Origin: Pseudonocardia autotrophica
GTDB taxonomy: Bacteria; Actinomycetota; Actinomycetes; Mycobacteriales; Pseudonocardiaceae
Assembly: GCF_003945385.1 (NCBI RefSeq)
Contig: NZ_AP018920.1
Coordinates: 5,022,001-5,086,000, forward strand
Length of the DNA stretch: 64,000 nucleotides
Direction: 5' to 3'
Both the position numbers and the translations under genes were made by a program. This document shows positions 15,981 through 24,378 of this stretch, piece by piece. The notes under the pieces are model-generated. The model ran no database searches and was not told the origin of the DNA. It saw only the letters and a program-made list of their open reading frames with translations. Positions within the stretch are counted from its first letter, which is position 1, and every line of letters starts with the position of its first letter.

Positions 15981-17017
15981 CCGAGCCGGTACCAGGCGGC
16001 GGCCGTCGCGCCGCGCACCGCGGCCAGCTCGTCGCCGTTCAGTACGGCCGCCAGCCGGTCGGCGCCGGGACCGTGGTCGTGCGGGTGGTCCTCGGCGTGC
16101 ATCAGCAGCTCCGGGCCGAGCAGGTCGATCGCCTCCCTGGCCTGCACCGGGTCGGACGGCAGGTGGATCGGCGCGGTGGTGAACCGGACGTGCTCGCGGA
16201 CGATCTCCGACGGCGGCCGGTTCACCCACGGCACCTCGCGCCAGACGCCCTTCCAGTCCTTGTCGAACCGCCACAGCAGCGTCGGCAGCCAGGTCGAGCC
16301 GCACTCGGCGACGGTGACCCGGAGCCCGGGGAACTCGGCGAACACGCCCTCGGTGACCAGGCTGACCAGTTGCCCCTGGGCGATGATCTGGCCGTTGGCC
16401 AGGTAGTCCTCCAGGTAGCTGTGGGTCATCCCGCTCGACGTCGGCGCCTGCCCGGCCCGGCCCCACGCGTGCAGGGTGACGACGAGATCGTGCTCGGCGG
16501 CGGCGCGCAGCACCGGCCGGTTCGAGACGTTGCCCCAGCGGGTGTCGTTGCGGACCGGCAGCAGCACCGTGACGACCTCCGGCCGGGAGCCGATCCGGTG
16601 GATCTCGGCGACCGCGGCGTCGACGTCGAGGGTCGGCACGACCATCGCCACCCGCAGCCGCGGGTCGCGGGCCTGCCAGTGCTCCAGCAGCCAGTCGTTG
16701 AGCGCCCGGCAGAGCGCCGCCTCGTAGTACGGGTTGCGGTTGGTCTGGAAGGTGCTGGTGCAGGTCAGGATCGCGATATCGGTGCCGTCCGGGGAGAGCA
16801 CGCGCTCACCCAGCTCACCGACGTCGGACAGCGGCCGGCCGCCCGGGCCGATGGCGGGCGGGTAGGCGCCGCCCTGGGTCGGCGACAGCGACACCCCGCC
16901 GTCGGTGGTGTAGTCGCGCCAGTACGGGTCCATGTGCGCGACCACGTCGGACAGTTTCGACGGGACACAGTGGACATCGGTGTCGACCGCCACCACTCCC
17001 ACCGCCGGGGCGCTCAT
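15977..17017 (-). CDS. amidohydrolase family protein (amidohydrolase_2 type)
   Basis: This is a 346-residue predicted TIM-barrel hydrolase or decarboxylase of the ACMSD-like amidohydrolase_2 group. The N-terminus has DTDVHCVPSKLSDV where a DxHxH metal motif would be; the second His is replaced by Val/Pro. LCRALNDWLLEHW, VVTLHAWGRAGQAPTS, FPGLRVTVAECGSTWLPTLLWRFDK and LMHAEDHPHDHGPGAD are family-typical blocks. ATGA overlap with the paralogue at 17014-18117 indicates translational coupling. The weak N-terminal metal site suggests altered metal use; the substrate is unknown. Confidence 0.85.
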   Translation of the reverse strand: MSAPAVGVVAVDTDVHCVPSKLSDVVAHMDPYWRDYTTDGGVSLSPTQGGAYPPAIGPGGRPLSDVGELGERVLSPDGTDIAILTCTSTFQTNRNPYYEAALCRALNDWLLEHWQARDPRLRVAMVVPTLDVDAAVAEIHRIGSRPEVVTVLLPVRNDTRWGNVSNRPVLRAAAEHDLVVTLHAWGRAGQAPTSSGMTHSYLEDYLANGQIIAQGQLVSLVTEGVFAEFPGLRVTVAECGSTWLPTLLWRFDKDWKGVWREVPWVNRPPSEIVREHVRFTTAPIHLPSDPVQAREAIDLLGPELLMHAEDHPHDHGPGADRLAAVLNGDELAAVRGATAAAWYRLG

Positions 17018-18117
17018 GCCGCCACCCGCTCGGGCAGGTCGTAGAGCCGGCAGGCGTTCGATCCCATGATCGACTCGCGCAGGTCGGCCGGGAACAGCCG
17101 TGGCGCCGCTGTCGGCGAGTCGAAGTCCCAGTGCGGGTAGTCCGAGGCGAACATGATCCGCTCACCCAGGCCGAGATGCCGGATCACGGTGGCCAGATCG
17201 GCCGGATCGCGCGGCTCCTCGATCGGCTGCGTGGTGAACCACAGGTGCTCGCGCAGGATCTCCGACGGCAGCCGGTCCAGGTGCGGGACGTCCTCCCGTA
17301 GCGCCGCCCAGCCGTCGTCCAGCGCCCAGATCAGCGGTGCCGCCCAGGCCAGCCCGCCCTCCACGCAGACCACCTGCAGCTCGGGGAACTCGGTGAGCAC
17401 CCCCTCGCAGAGCAGGCTGGTGACCAGCGAGCCCATCATGTTGCCGTTCCAGACGTGTTCCTCGAGGTAGAACGAGGGCCAGCCGGCTCCGCGGTGCTGC
17501 TCCAGCCCACCGGTGTGCGCGGCGATCGGCAGACCGGCCTCGGCGGCGGCGGCGTAGATCGGCCAGTACCGGCGCCTGCCGAATCCGGACTCGCCGCCGG
17601 TGGCAAGCAGCACCTGGCAGAACCGCGGGTCGCCCGAGCGCCTGCGGATCTCCTCCGCGGCCAGCTCCGGCGACTCCAGCGACACCGCGATCGACGACCG
17701 CAGCCGCGGCTCGCGATCCAGCCAGCACTCGGCGACCCAGTCGTTGAGCGCCCGGCACAGCGACGCCGCGAACTCCGGGGTCTCGGCGCCCCAGCTGTGC
17801 GACTGCAGCGGGATGAGCACGCCGTGGTCGATGTCGAACTCGTCGAGCAGCTGATCGCGGACGAGCTGCAGATCGCTGCCCGGGAAGGCACCCTCCGGCC
17901 AGGCGTCCAGCCGGTAGCCGGAGTTGCGCACCCGCGGGTAGACGTCCGGCGGGGCGGGGACGCGGCTGCCGAACAGCTCGTAGCGGCGCCGGGCGGCCGG
18001 GTCCAGCCGTCGCACCAGCTCGGCCGGCGGGCAGGCCGGGTGGATGTCGGTGTCGACGATGGTGAATCCGGTACGCCGGCGAACCGGCGCCGCCGGCGCC
18101 TCGGGTGCGGTGGTCAC
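17014..18117 (-). CDS. amidohydrolase family protein (amidohydrolase_2 type)
   Basis: This 367-residue paralogue of the next gene has the same blocks: FTIVDTDIHPACPP at the N-terminus, FAASLCRALNDWVAECWLDREPRLR, LPIAAHTGGLEQHRGAG, FPELQVVCVEGGLAWAAPLIWALDD and RIMFASDYPHWDFDSPTAAPRL. The ASDYPHWD block is the usual active-site segment of ACMSD-like decarboxylases/hydrolases. It may form a hetero-oligomer with the adjacent paralogue. Its stop overlaps the next ATG, and its start overlaps the Rieske gene stop, so all four genes form one operon. The presence of a Rieske protein suggests action on a ring-cleavage or carboxylated aromatic-like intermediate, which is inference. Confidence 0.87.
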   Translation of the reverse strand: MTTAPEAPAAPVRRRTGFTIVDTDIHPACPPAELVRRLDPAARRRYELFGSRVPAPPDVYPRVRNSGYRLDAWPEGAFPGSDLQLVRDQLLDEFDIDHGVLIPLQSHSWGAETPEFAASLCRALNDWVAECWLDREPRLRSSIAVSLESPELAAEEIRRRSGDPRFCQVLLATGGESGFGRRRYWPIYAAAAEAGLPIAAHTGGLEQHRGAGWPSFYLEEHVWNGNMMGSLVTSLLCEGVLTEFPELQVVCVEGGLAWAAPLIWALDDGWAALREDVPHLDRLPSEILREHLWFTTQPIEEPRDPADLATVIRHLGLGERIMFASDYPHWDFDSPTAAPRLFPADLRESIMGSNACRLYDLPERVAA

Positions 18118-18608
18118 TGGCTCTCCCCCTGGCTCGGGACGGTGCGGGTGGAACGCGGCGTGGTGTCGACGACGACGTGGTCGCCCGAACCGAACCGCTC
18201 CACCGTCACGTCGAAGGTCTCGGCGACGAACGGGCCGGGCCGGCGCTCGCCGGGCGCGGGCTCACCCGCGCAGTCGTCGCCCGGCTCGATGCTCACCTCG
18301 TAGCTCCGGGCCGGCGGCTCCCCCGGCCCGAGGAACGACTGGCCGGTCGCCAGGTCGTACTCCCAGCCGTGCCAGGGGCAGGCGATCAGGGCCTGCTCGT
18401 CTTCGCGCTGGTAGCTCCCGGGTGTGCTCGACCGGACCCACGCCTGGGTGCGGCCCTGGCACAGCGGGCCGCCCAGGTGCGGGCAGTGGTTGTTGAGTGC
18501 GTAGAAGCGATCACCGACCCGGAAGACCCCGATCGAGCGCCGTCCACGGGTGACGATCTTTCGTTCGCCGGGCGCGAAATCCTCCACCCGGGCCACCACG
18601 ATCCGCAT
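18114..18608 (-). CDS. Rieske [2Fe-2S] protein
   Basis: This is a 164-residue soluble Rieske ferredoxin-like protein. The cluster ligands are C42 and H44 in NNHCPHLGGPLC and C77 and H80 in LIACPWHGWEYDL. The spacing between the two ligand pairs is longer than in simple Rieske ferredoxins, as in nitrite-reductase-small-subunit-like and oxygenase-linked forms. There is no oxygenase alpha subunit in the operon, so it may donate electrons to an enzyme elsewhere. The ATG at 18608 lies 6 bases after a TAGCGT -10 element, which suggests a leaderless mRNA. It heads the operon through 15093. Confidence 0.9.
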   Translation of the reverse strand: MRIVVARVEDFAPGERKIVTRGRRSIGVFRVGDRFYALNNHCPHLGGPLCQGRTQAWVRSSTPGSYQREDEQALIACPWHGWEYDLATGQSFLGPGEPPARSYEVSIEPGDDCAGEPAPGERRPGPFVAETFDVTVERFGSGDHVVVDTTPRSTRTVPSQGESQ

Positions 18609-18614
18609 GCCCCG

Positions 18615-18645
18615 ACGCTATGTCGCAGGTCACGGCGGGCGGAAA
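18615..18645 (-). promoter_or_regulatory. leaderless-type promoter of the Rieske operon
   Basis: On the minus strand, TTTCCG (18645-18640) and TAGCGT (18620-18615) are 19 bp apart. The -10 ends 6 bases before the ATG at 18608, so transcription would begin at or next to the start codon. The same hexamers occur at the promoter of the gene at 13931-14983. Confidence 0.45.
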
Positions 18646-18677
18646 GAAAGACTTGGGATGCGGGGCATTCACCGGGT

Positions 18678-19628
18678 CTATGGGCCGGGGCGCAACGATC
18701 GCGACGCGGTGTCGAGCATCGCGCGCAGCCAGGAGTGCGCGGCGTCGTCGGAGCGCAGCCGGTGCCACCAGAAGACCTCGACGATCGGTGGCGGATCTCC
18801 CGGACAGGCCACGATCCGCAGATCGGAACGGTCCGCGAAGCCGGCGGCGAGCCGCCCCTGCATGACCGCGACCCGGTCGGTCCCGGCGACGAACCACGGG
18901 GTGGCCGCGTAGCTGTCGACCCGCACCGCCACCCGCGGCCTGGTGCCGAGCATCGCGAGCAGCGGGGCGAGCGGGGAGCTCGCCGGGTACTGCGGATCGG
19001 GATGGTTCGGGATCACCCACGGCAGGCGTTCCAGGTCACCCAGCTCCATCCGGTCCCGCACCGGGTTCGCCGCGTCGACGACACACACCCAGCGGTCCCG
19101 GAACAGCTCCTGGCCGCGCAGCTCGTCGGCCTTGAACTCGGCCTTCGGCGCGGAGATGATCCCGTCCAGCGTGCGCAGCGTCTCCGGCAGGTCGGTGGGC
19201 AGCCTGCCCTTCACGACCGGGACGTGCAGCCGCACCCCGGGTGCGGCATCGTGCACCGCGCGGGAGAGCGACTCACCCATCGCCGCCAGCACGTAGTCGG
19301 TGGTCATGATCGTGAACTCGTGCTCGGAGATCTCCGGCCGGAACGGCTCCTCCGGCGCGAACAGCCGCTCCAGCCCGAGGCACAGCGGCTCGACCTGCAC
19401 GGCGAGCCGGCGCCCCAGCGGGGACAGCACGTAGCCGCCGCGGGTGCGTTCGAGCAGGTCGTCGTCGAAGTGCCTGCGCAGCCGGGCGAGTGCCGCGCTC
19501 GCCGCGGGCTGGGTCACCCCGACCCGCTCGGCGGCCCGGGTGACGTTCTGCTCGCGCAGCAGCTCGCGCAGGATCACCAGCAGGTTCAGGTCGACATTGG
19601 CCAGTGCGGCCGCGGCGGAACGGGCCAC
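18678..19628 (-). CDS. LysR family transcriptional regulator
   Basis: This is a 316-residue regulator. The winged helix is at about residues 10-70: VDLNLLVILRELLREQNVTRAAERVGVTQPAASAALARLRRHFDDDLLERT. The effector domain follows, with EFTIMTTDYVLAAMGESL and DRVAVMQGRLA; it resembles the NodD/LinR-type subgroup. GTG at 19628 follows AGGAGA and lies 2 nt after the stop of the sensor kinase gene. It sits directly upstream of, and reads toward, the Rieske/amidohydrolase operon, its likely target. Confidence 0.92.
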   Translation of the reverse strand: MARSAAAALANVDLNLLVILRELLREQNVTRAAERVGVTQPAASAALARLRRHFDDDLLERTRGGYVLSPLGRRLAVQVEPLCLGLERLFAPEEPFRPEISEHEFTIMTTDYVLAAMGESLSRAVHDAAPGVRLHVPVVKGRLPTDLPETLRTLDGIISAPKAEFKADELRGQELFRDRWVCVVDAANPVRDRMELGDLERLPWVIPNHPDPQYPASSPLAPLLAMLGTRPRVAVRVDSYAATPWFVAGTDRVAVMQGRLAAGFADRSDLRIVACPGDPPPIVEVFWWHRLRSDDAAHSWLRAMLDTASRSLRPGP

Positions 19629-19629
19629 C

Positions 19630-21147
19630 TCAGCTCTCCTGTTCGTCCAGGCCGGCGACCGGGAGCACGGTGCGGACCGTCCAGCCGCCGTCCGGGCGCG
19701 GGCCCGCCGCGCAGGTTCCGCCCCAGCGTTCGGCGCGCTCGCGCATCGACACCAGCCCCAGGCCGCCGGGGACGCCGGTCAGCGGATCCGCCGGCCGGAT
19801 CCCGGACCCGTCGTCGGCTATCTCGACCACCAGGTCGCCGTTGCTGCGTTCGATCCGCACCCGCACCGTGTCCGCCCCGGCGTGCTTGACGGCGTTGTGC
19901 AGCGCCTCCCGGACGGTCCGGTAGAGGTCGTCGGCGACACCGGGGCCCAGCCGCGGGTCCGCCGGGGCCAGCACGTCCACCCGCAGGCCGGTCCGGGACT
20001 GCACCTCGGAGGCGTGCGTGCGGACGGCCTCCACCAGGTCGCCGCCGCGTGGTGCGGACGGGTGCATCTCGCGCACCAGCAGCCGCAGGTCGTCCAATGC
20101 GTCGGCGGACATCTCGGAGAGCTCGGTCGCCGCACCCAGCACCCGGGTCGGGTCCGGATCGGAGCGGTCCAGCTGGCCCTGCAGCGCCGAGACCTGCATC
20201 CGGATCGAGAACAGCTGCTGCACCACCGAGTCGTGCAGGTCCCGGGCCAGCTTGCGGCGCTCCGCGGTGCGGGCCTCGGAACGGGAGCGGGCGACCAGCC
20301 GGGCGGTGTCCACCGCGACGGCGGCGTGTGCGGCCATCGCCTCCAGGAACGCCAGCGACGACGGGTCCGGCGCCTCGTCCGGCTCGTAGTAGGCGTTGAT
20401 CACGCCGACGGTGGTGCCGCGGACGACCATCGGCATCGCGACGAAGCCGTCCCAGTCCGGCCGGCTCATGATCTCGTGCAGCGGCTCCCACGCTGGGTCC
20501 GACAGGATCGCCGCCCGGCGGTGCGGCACGGCGACCGCCTCGCCGCGCGCGTGCGCGTCCAGGAACCGGATGTCCGCGCCGCGCTCCCGGCAGGCCCGCA
20601 GCCGCCGGACGAAGTCGGGTGCCGACCCGAACCCGGCCATCCCGAGCACCTGCAGATCGGCCGCCGGATCGTCGACCGCCAGGATCTGCGCGGCCGCGAT
20701 GTGCGCGGTGCCGACGATCTCGCGGGCGATCGCGTCCAGCGTGCTGGTCAGCGAACCCGCCTCGGCGACCCCGGCGGCGGCCCGGACGATCGCGGTCAGC
20801 CGCTCCTGCCGGGCCAGCCGGTCGGTGACGTCGCTGAACCACACGGCCAGCCCACCGGTGCCGTCCGGCGCCACCCGGTAGCGCAGCTCGCGGGACAGCC
20901 CGTCCGCCACGGCCCAGCGCACCGTGCGGGTCCCGGACGGACCGGCCGGGCCGGGAACGAACGGCGCCCGGACGCCGACGAGTTCCTCGGCAGGGCGTCC
21001 GAGCAGCGCGGCGGCGGCCGGGTTCAGCGAGCGGAACCGGCCGTCGGCGTCGAGCAGGACGAGACCGTCCGCGCACACCGCGACGAGCGCGGCCGCTCCG
21101 GGCTCGTCCCGGTCCGGAACCGGAATGGTCGTCACATCGTCGTGCAC
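19630..21147 (-). CDS. sensor histidine kinase (PAS-GAF-HisKA_3-HATPase), no adjacent response regulator
   Basis: This 505-residue cytoplasmic kinase is NarL-partner type. A PAS-like domain is at about 20-115 (LVLLDADGRFRSLNPAAAALLGRP). A GAF-like domain at about 120-290 includes FVAMPMVVRGTTVGVINAYYE. The dimerisation/phosphoacceptor helix is ERRKLARDLHDSVVQQLFSI, with the active His. The ATPase boxes are VREALHNAVKHAGAD, VVEIADDGSGI and GGLGLVSMRERAERWGG. There are no membrane helices. Unusually, no response regulator gene is nearby; the downstream gene is a LysR regulator 2 nt away, so the cognate regulator is elsewhere. The GTG start at 21147 has only a weak ribosome site. Confidence 0.9.
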   Translation of the reverse strand: MHDDVTTIPVPDRDEPGAAALVAVCADGLVLLDADGRFRSLNPAAAALLGRPAEELVGVRAPFVPGPAGPSGTRTVRWAVADGLSRELRYRVAPDGTGGLAVWFSDVTDRLARQERLTAIVRAAAGVAEAGSLTSTLDAIAREIVGTAHIAAAQILAVDDPAADLQVLGMAGFGSAPDFVRRLRACRERGADIRFLDAHARGEAVAVPHRRAAILSDPAWEPLHEIMSRPDWDGFVAMPMVVRGTTVGVINAYYEPDEAPDPSSLAFLEAMAAHAAVAVDTARLVARSRSEARTAERRKLARDLHDSVVQQLFSIRMQVSALQGQLDRSDPDPTRVLGAATELSEMSADALDDLRLLVREMHPSAPRGGDLVEAVRTHASEVQSRTGLRVDVLAPADPRLGPGVADDLYRTVREALHNAVKHAGADTVRVRIERSNGDLVVEIADDGSGIRPADPLTGVPGGLGLVSMRERAERWGGTCAAGPRPDGGWTVRTVLPVAGLDEQES

Positions 21148-21162
21148 CGCACCATCATGCGG

Positions 21163-21408
21163 TCACCGGCCGCCCGGTTCGAGCGTTTCATCAGGGTAGT
21201 TGATATCAATCTGCTCCTCCGGCACGCCGAGCGCCGAGTGCAGCACGGATCGCATCATGTCCTTCGGGACGAGACAGTCGGCGCAGGCGTCCGGTCCGGC
21301 GCTGATCCGGATCTCCAGCCGGTCACCGGCCTCGGTCACCTCCATCGAGTAGTCGTCGGCCTCCAGACCGGCGCGCAGGCCCTCCAGCGCGGTGTGGTCG
21401 ATCGTCAT
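21163..21408 (-). CDS. small protein with a CxxC motif, last gene of the oligopeptide-type ABC operon
   Basis: This is an 81-residue soluble protein of unknown function. Its ATG overlaps the stop of the upstream ATPase gene (ATGA), which strongly supports it being a real, co-translated gene. The sequence is acidic: LEADDYSMEVTEAGDRLEIRIS, then GPDACADCLVPKDMMRSVLHSALGV. The C-A-D-C pair could bind metal or act in thiol redox. I do not recognise a family; part of the layout (beta strands, CxxC, then amphipathic helix) is reminiscent of small NifU-like or redox modules, without proof. Confidence 0.7.
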   Translation of the reverse strand: MTIDHTALEGLRAGLEADDYSMEVTEAGDRLEIRISAGPDACADCLVPKDMMRSVLHSALGVPEEQIDINYPDETLEPGGR

Positions 21409-22460
21409 GTGCGGGTCCCTTCGTCGTCGGTGCTTCCGGGTGGGTCGAGCGGGTAGTGGCAGGCGGCCCGGTGCCCCGGTGCCAGTTCGAGGAGCACCGG
21501 CTCCTCCTCGGCGCAGCGCTGCTGCGCGCGCGGACAACGGGTGCGGTAGCGGCAGCCGCTGGGCGGGTCCAGCGGCGACGGCGGCTCGCCGGGGGGCGCC
21601 TTCGGCCGCCGCACCCGCCCGGTCGCCGGGTCCAGGCCGGGGATCGAGTCGAGCAGCGCCGCGGTGTAGGGATGCCGGGGCGCCCGGTAGAGGGCGGTCG
21701 CCGGGCCGAGCTCGGCGAGCTGCCCGAGGTGCATCACCGCGACCCGGTCGCTGACCTGCTTGACCAGCGCCAGGTCGTGCGCGATGAACAGATAGGACAG
21801 GCCGAGCTCGGAACGCAGCCGTTCGAACAGGTTCAGCACCTGGGCCTGGATCAGCACGTCCAGCGAGGACACCGCCTCGTCGCAGATCAGCAGCGCCGGG
21901 TCCAGTGCGATCGCCCGGGCGATCGCGACCCGCTGGCACTGCCCGCCGGACAGCTCGTGCGGGCGCCGCTGCCCGTACAGCGACGGGTCCAGCCCGACCA
22001 TGTCCAGCAGCTCGTCGACCCGGCGGGCGCGCGTCGACGCGGTGCCCTCCCGGTAGCCGACCAGCGGCTCGGCGACCAGCTCGGCGACCCGCCAGCGCGG
22101 GTTCAGCGAGCCGAACGGGTCCTGATAGACCATCTGCAGCGAGCGCCGGGCCCGCACCAGCTCGCGCCGGCGCAGCCGCATCAGGTCGACGCCCTGGAAC
22201 TCGATCTCGCCGGACTGCGGCCGCGGCGCCTGGATCAGCGAGCGGGCCAGCGTGGACTTGCCCGAGCCGGTCTCGCCGACCACCCCCAGCGTCTCCCCCG
22301 GGTAGACCTCCAGCGAGACGTTCGAGACGGCGTGCACCACGCCGCCCTTCACCCCGCCCGCGGCCCGGACCGGGAACTCCTGGACGACGTCGCGGGCGGC
22401 CAGCAGCGGGGCGGGCGGCGCGGTCCGCGTGCCGGTCCCCCGATGGTCGGTGACCGTCAT
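21405..22460 (-). CDS. oligopeptide/dipeptide-type ABC transporter ATPase (DppF/OppF-like)
   Basis: This 351-residue ATPase is one of a pair that powers the importer. Walker A is GVVGETGSGKSTLARSL, the signature is HELSGGQCQRVAIARAI, and Walker B is LLICDEAVSSLDVLIQAQ. The C-terminal extension has CRYRTRCPRAQQRC, the cysteine cluster of DppF/OppF proteins that can hold an iron-sulfur cluster. ATGA overlaps on both sides mark tight coupling with the DppD-like gene before it and the 81-residue gene after it. Confidence 0.92.
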   Translation of the reverse strand: MTVTDHRGTGTRTAPPAPLLAARDVVQEFPVRAAGGVKGGVVHAVSNVSLEVYPGETLGVVGETGSGKSTLARSLIQAPRPQSGEIEFQGVDLMRLRRRELVRARRSLQMVYQDPFGSLNPRWRVAELVAEPLVGYREGTASTRARRVDELLDMVGLDPSLYGQRRPHELSGGQCQRVAIARAIALDPALLICDEAVSSLDVLIQAQVLNLFERLRSELGLSYLFIAHDLALVKQVSDRVAVMHLGQLAELGPATALYRAPRHPYTAALLDSIPGLDPATGRVRRPKAPPGEPPSPLDPPSGCRYRTRCPRAQQRCAEEEPVLLELAPGHRAACHYPLDPPGSTDDEGTRT

Positions 22461-23506
22461 CGCCGGTCCTCCTCGCGGTCGGTGCCCGGGCCGGGTTCGG
22501 GATGCCAGCAGGCCCAGCGGTGCCCGGGTTCGTGTTCGGTCAGCGGTGGCTCGGTCAGGCACTGATCGTCGGACGAGGCGCACCGCGGGCGGAACGGGCA
22601 GCCCTCGGGCAGCGCCCGCAGGTCCGGCGGCTGGCCGGGGATCACCGGCAGCAGGGTGTGGGACGGCCGGTCGAGCAGCGGGATCGCGCCGAGCAGCGCC
22701 GCGGTGTACGGCATCCGGACGGCACCGAACAGGGTCGGCGCCGGCGCGTACTCGACGGCCCGCCCCGCGTACATGACCAGCACGTCGTCGGCGTAGCTGG
22801 CGGCCAGCCCGAGATCGTGGCTGATCATGACGACGGCGGTGCCGAGCCGCTGCTGCAGCTCGGCCAGCAGCTCCATGATCTGGGCCTGGGTGGTCACGTC
22901 GAGCGCGGTCGTCGCCTCGTCGGCGATCAGCAGCCGGGGCTGCCCGGCGAGCGCGATCGCGATCATCACCCGCTGCCGCATCCCGCCGGAGAGCTGGTGC
23001 GGGTACTCGAAGAAGCGCCGCTCCGGTGCCGGCAGCCGGACCAGCGTGAGCAGCTCGACGGCGCGCTCCCGGGCGACCCGGGCGTCGACGTCGGCGTGCA
23101 CCCGGACGGCCTCGGTGATCTGGTTGCCGATTCGCATCGTCGGATTGAGCGAGCGGGCCGGGTCCTGGAAGACCATCGCGATGTCCGAGCCGCGCCGCCC
23201 GCGCATCTCGCGCTCCGGCATCCCGATCAGCTCGGTGCCGTCGAACGTCGCCGAGCCGGTGATCCGGGCGGACTCGGGCAGCAACCCGAGCAGCGCCCGG
23301 GAGCTCACGCTCTTGCCGGACCCGGACTCGCCGATCACCGCCAGCGTCCGTCCGGGGGCGACGCTGTAGGACAGCCCGTTGACCGCGTGCACCGGAACGC
23401 CGTCCCGGGTGAACCGGACCCGCAGATCGCGCACCACGAGCAGCGGATCGGGGGCCGGCGCCGGGCCGGTGCGGGCCGGGGCGGTGTCGGTACCGGAGAT
23501 GCTCAT
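22457..23506 (-). CDS. oligopeptide/dipeptide-type ABC transporter ATPase (DppD/OppD-like)
   Basis: This 349-residue ATPase is the second of the pair. Walker A is [17 protein letters not shown], the signature is HQLSGGMRQRVMIAIAL, and Walker B is LLIADEATTALDVTTQAQ. The C-terminus carries CPFRPRCASSDDQC, the oligopeptide-ATPase cysteine cluster. The ATG at 23506 overlaps the permease stop; an in-frame ATG four codons earlier (23518) is possible. Confidence 0.92.
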   Translation of the reverse strand: MSISGTDTAPARTGPAPAPDPLLVVRDLRVRFTRDGVPVHAVNGLSYSVAPGRTLAVIGESGSGKSVSSRALLGLLPESARITGSATFDGTELIGMPEREMRGRRGSDIAMVFQDPARSLNPTMRIGNQITEAVRVHADVDARVARERAVELLTLVRLPAPERRFFEYPHQLSGGMRQRVMIAIALAGQPRLLIADEATTALDVTTQAQIMELLAELQQRLGTAVVMISHDLGLAASYADDVLVMYAGRAVEYAPAPTLFGAVRMPYTAALLGAIPLLDRPSHTLLPVIPGQPPDLRALPEGCPFRPRCASSDDQCLTEPPLTEHEPGHRWACWHPEPGPGTDREEDRR

Positions 23507-24378
23507 CGGCCGCTCCATCGTGCGCGCAGGGTCTCGCCGAGCAGGTTGAAGGTCAGGACGGTCACGAAGAGCACCAGGCACGGCCAGACGACCAGCATCG
23601 GCGTCGCGGACAGGCTCTGCTGGCCCTGGGCGATCATGTTCCCCCAGCTCGGTGCGGGTGGCGGGATACCGAGACCGAGGAACGACAGCGCTCCCTCGAT
23701 CACCATCACGATGCCCATGCCGAGCATCCCGAAGGTGATCAGCTGGGGTGCGATGTTCGGCGCGACGTGCCGCAGCAGCGTCCGGTGGCCGGGCGTGCCG
23801 CACAGCTCGGCGGCCGCCATGAACGGCTGCTCGCGCAGCCGCAGGGTGGCGGCCCTGGCGATCCGGGCGAACGCCGGCACGCTGAAGAACGCCAGCGCGA
23901 GGATGGTGTTCGTCCGGCTCGGGCCGAGGCTCTGCGCCACCGCCAGGGTCAGCACCAGCGACGGGAACGCGATCAGCACGTCGAGCACCCGCATGATGAG
24001 GGTGTCGACGATGCCGCCGAGGAAGCCGGACACCGCCCCGAGGGTGCCGCCCACGAGCAGCCCGAGCAGGTTCACCGAGACCGCGACGATCAGCGACGAG
24101 CGCCCGCCGTGCAGCACCCGGGAGAAGATGTCGTTGCCGTTCGGGTCGGTCCCGAGCAGATGTCCCGGCGAGAACGCCGGGAGGTAGCTCGACAGCACGC
24201 TCCCGCCGATCGGGGGTGGCAGCGGCAGCACCACCGGGGCGACGAAGCAGGCCGCGGTGATCAGTGCGAGCAGCCCACCGGGCAGCACGATCGCCGGGGT
24301 CCGGAGCAGGCTGCGCCGCCCCGGTGGTGAGGCAGGGGTGACAGGGGTTCCGGAGGTGACGGGCTCAGCGACTGCCAT
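23503..24378 (-). CDS. oligopeptide/dipeptide-type ABC permease (DppC-like)
   Basis: This 291-residue inner-membrane permease has about six helices. The N-terminal helix is AIVLPGGLLALITAACFVAP, followed by the DppC-type LLGTDPNGNDIFSRVLHGGRSSL. The coupling (EAA) segment is AAAELCGTPGHRTLLRHVAPNI, and ALSFLGLGIPPPAPSWGNMI is conserved in the family. It pairs with the DppB-like permease, whose stop it overlaps by 14 nt. Confidence 0.93.
   Translation of the reverse strand: MAVAEPVTSGTPVTPASPPGRRSLLRTPAIVLPGGLLALITAACFVAPVVLPLPPPIGGSVLSSYLPAFSPGHLLGTDPNGNDIFSRVLHGGRSSLIVAVSVNLLGLLVGGTLGAVSGFLGGIVDTLIMRVLDVLIAFPSLVLTLAVAQSLGPSRTNTILALAFFSVPAFARIARAATLRLREQPFMAAAELCGTPGHRTLLRHVAPNIAPQLITFGMLGMGIVMVIEGALSFLGLGIPPPAPSWGNMIAQGQQSLSATPMLVVWPCLVLFVTVLTFNLLGETLRARWSGR

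Noticed and set aside
18639..18660. A fourth copy of the 17-bp IclR-like motif at the Rieske promoter
   Set aside because: Only one half-site (CTTTCCGCC on the minus strand) is present, and the spacing to a second half does not fit.
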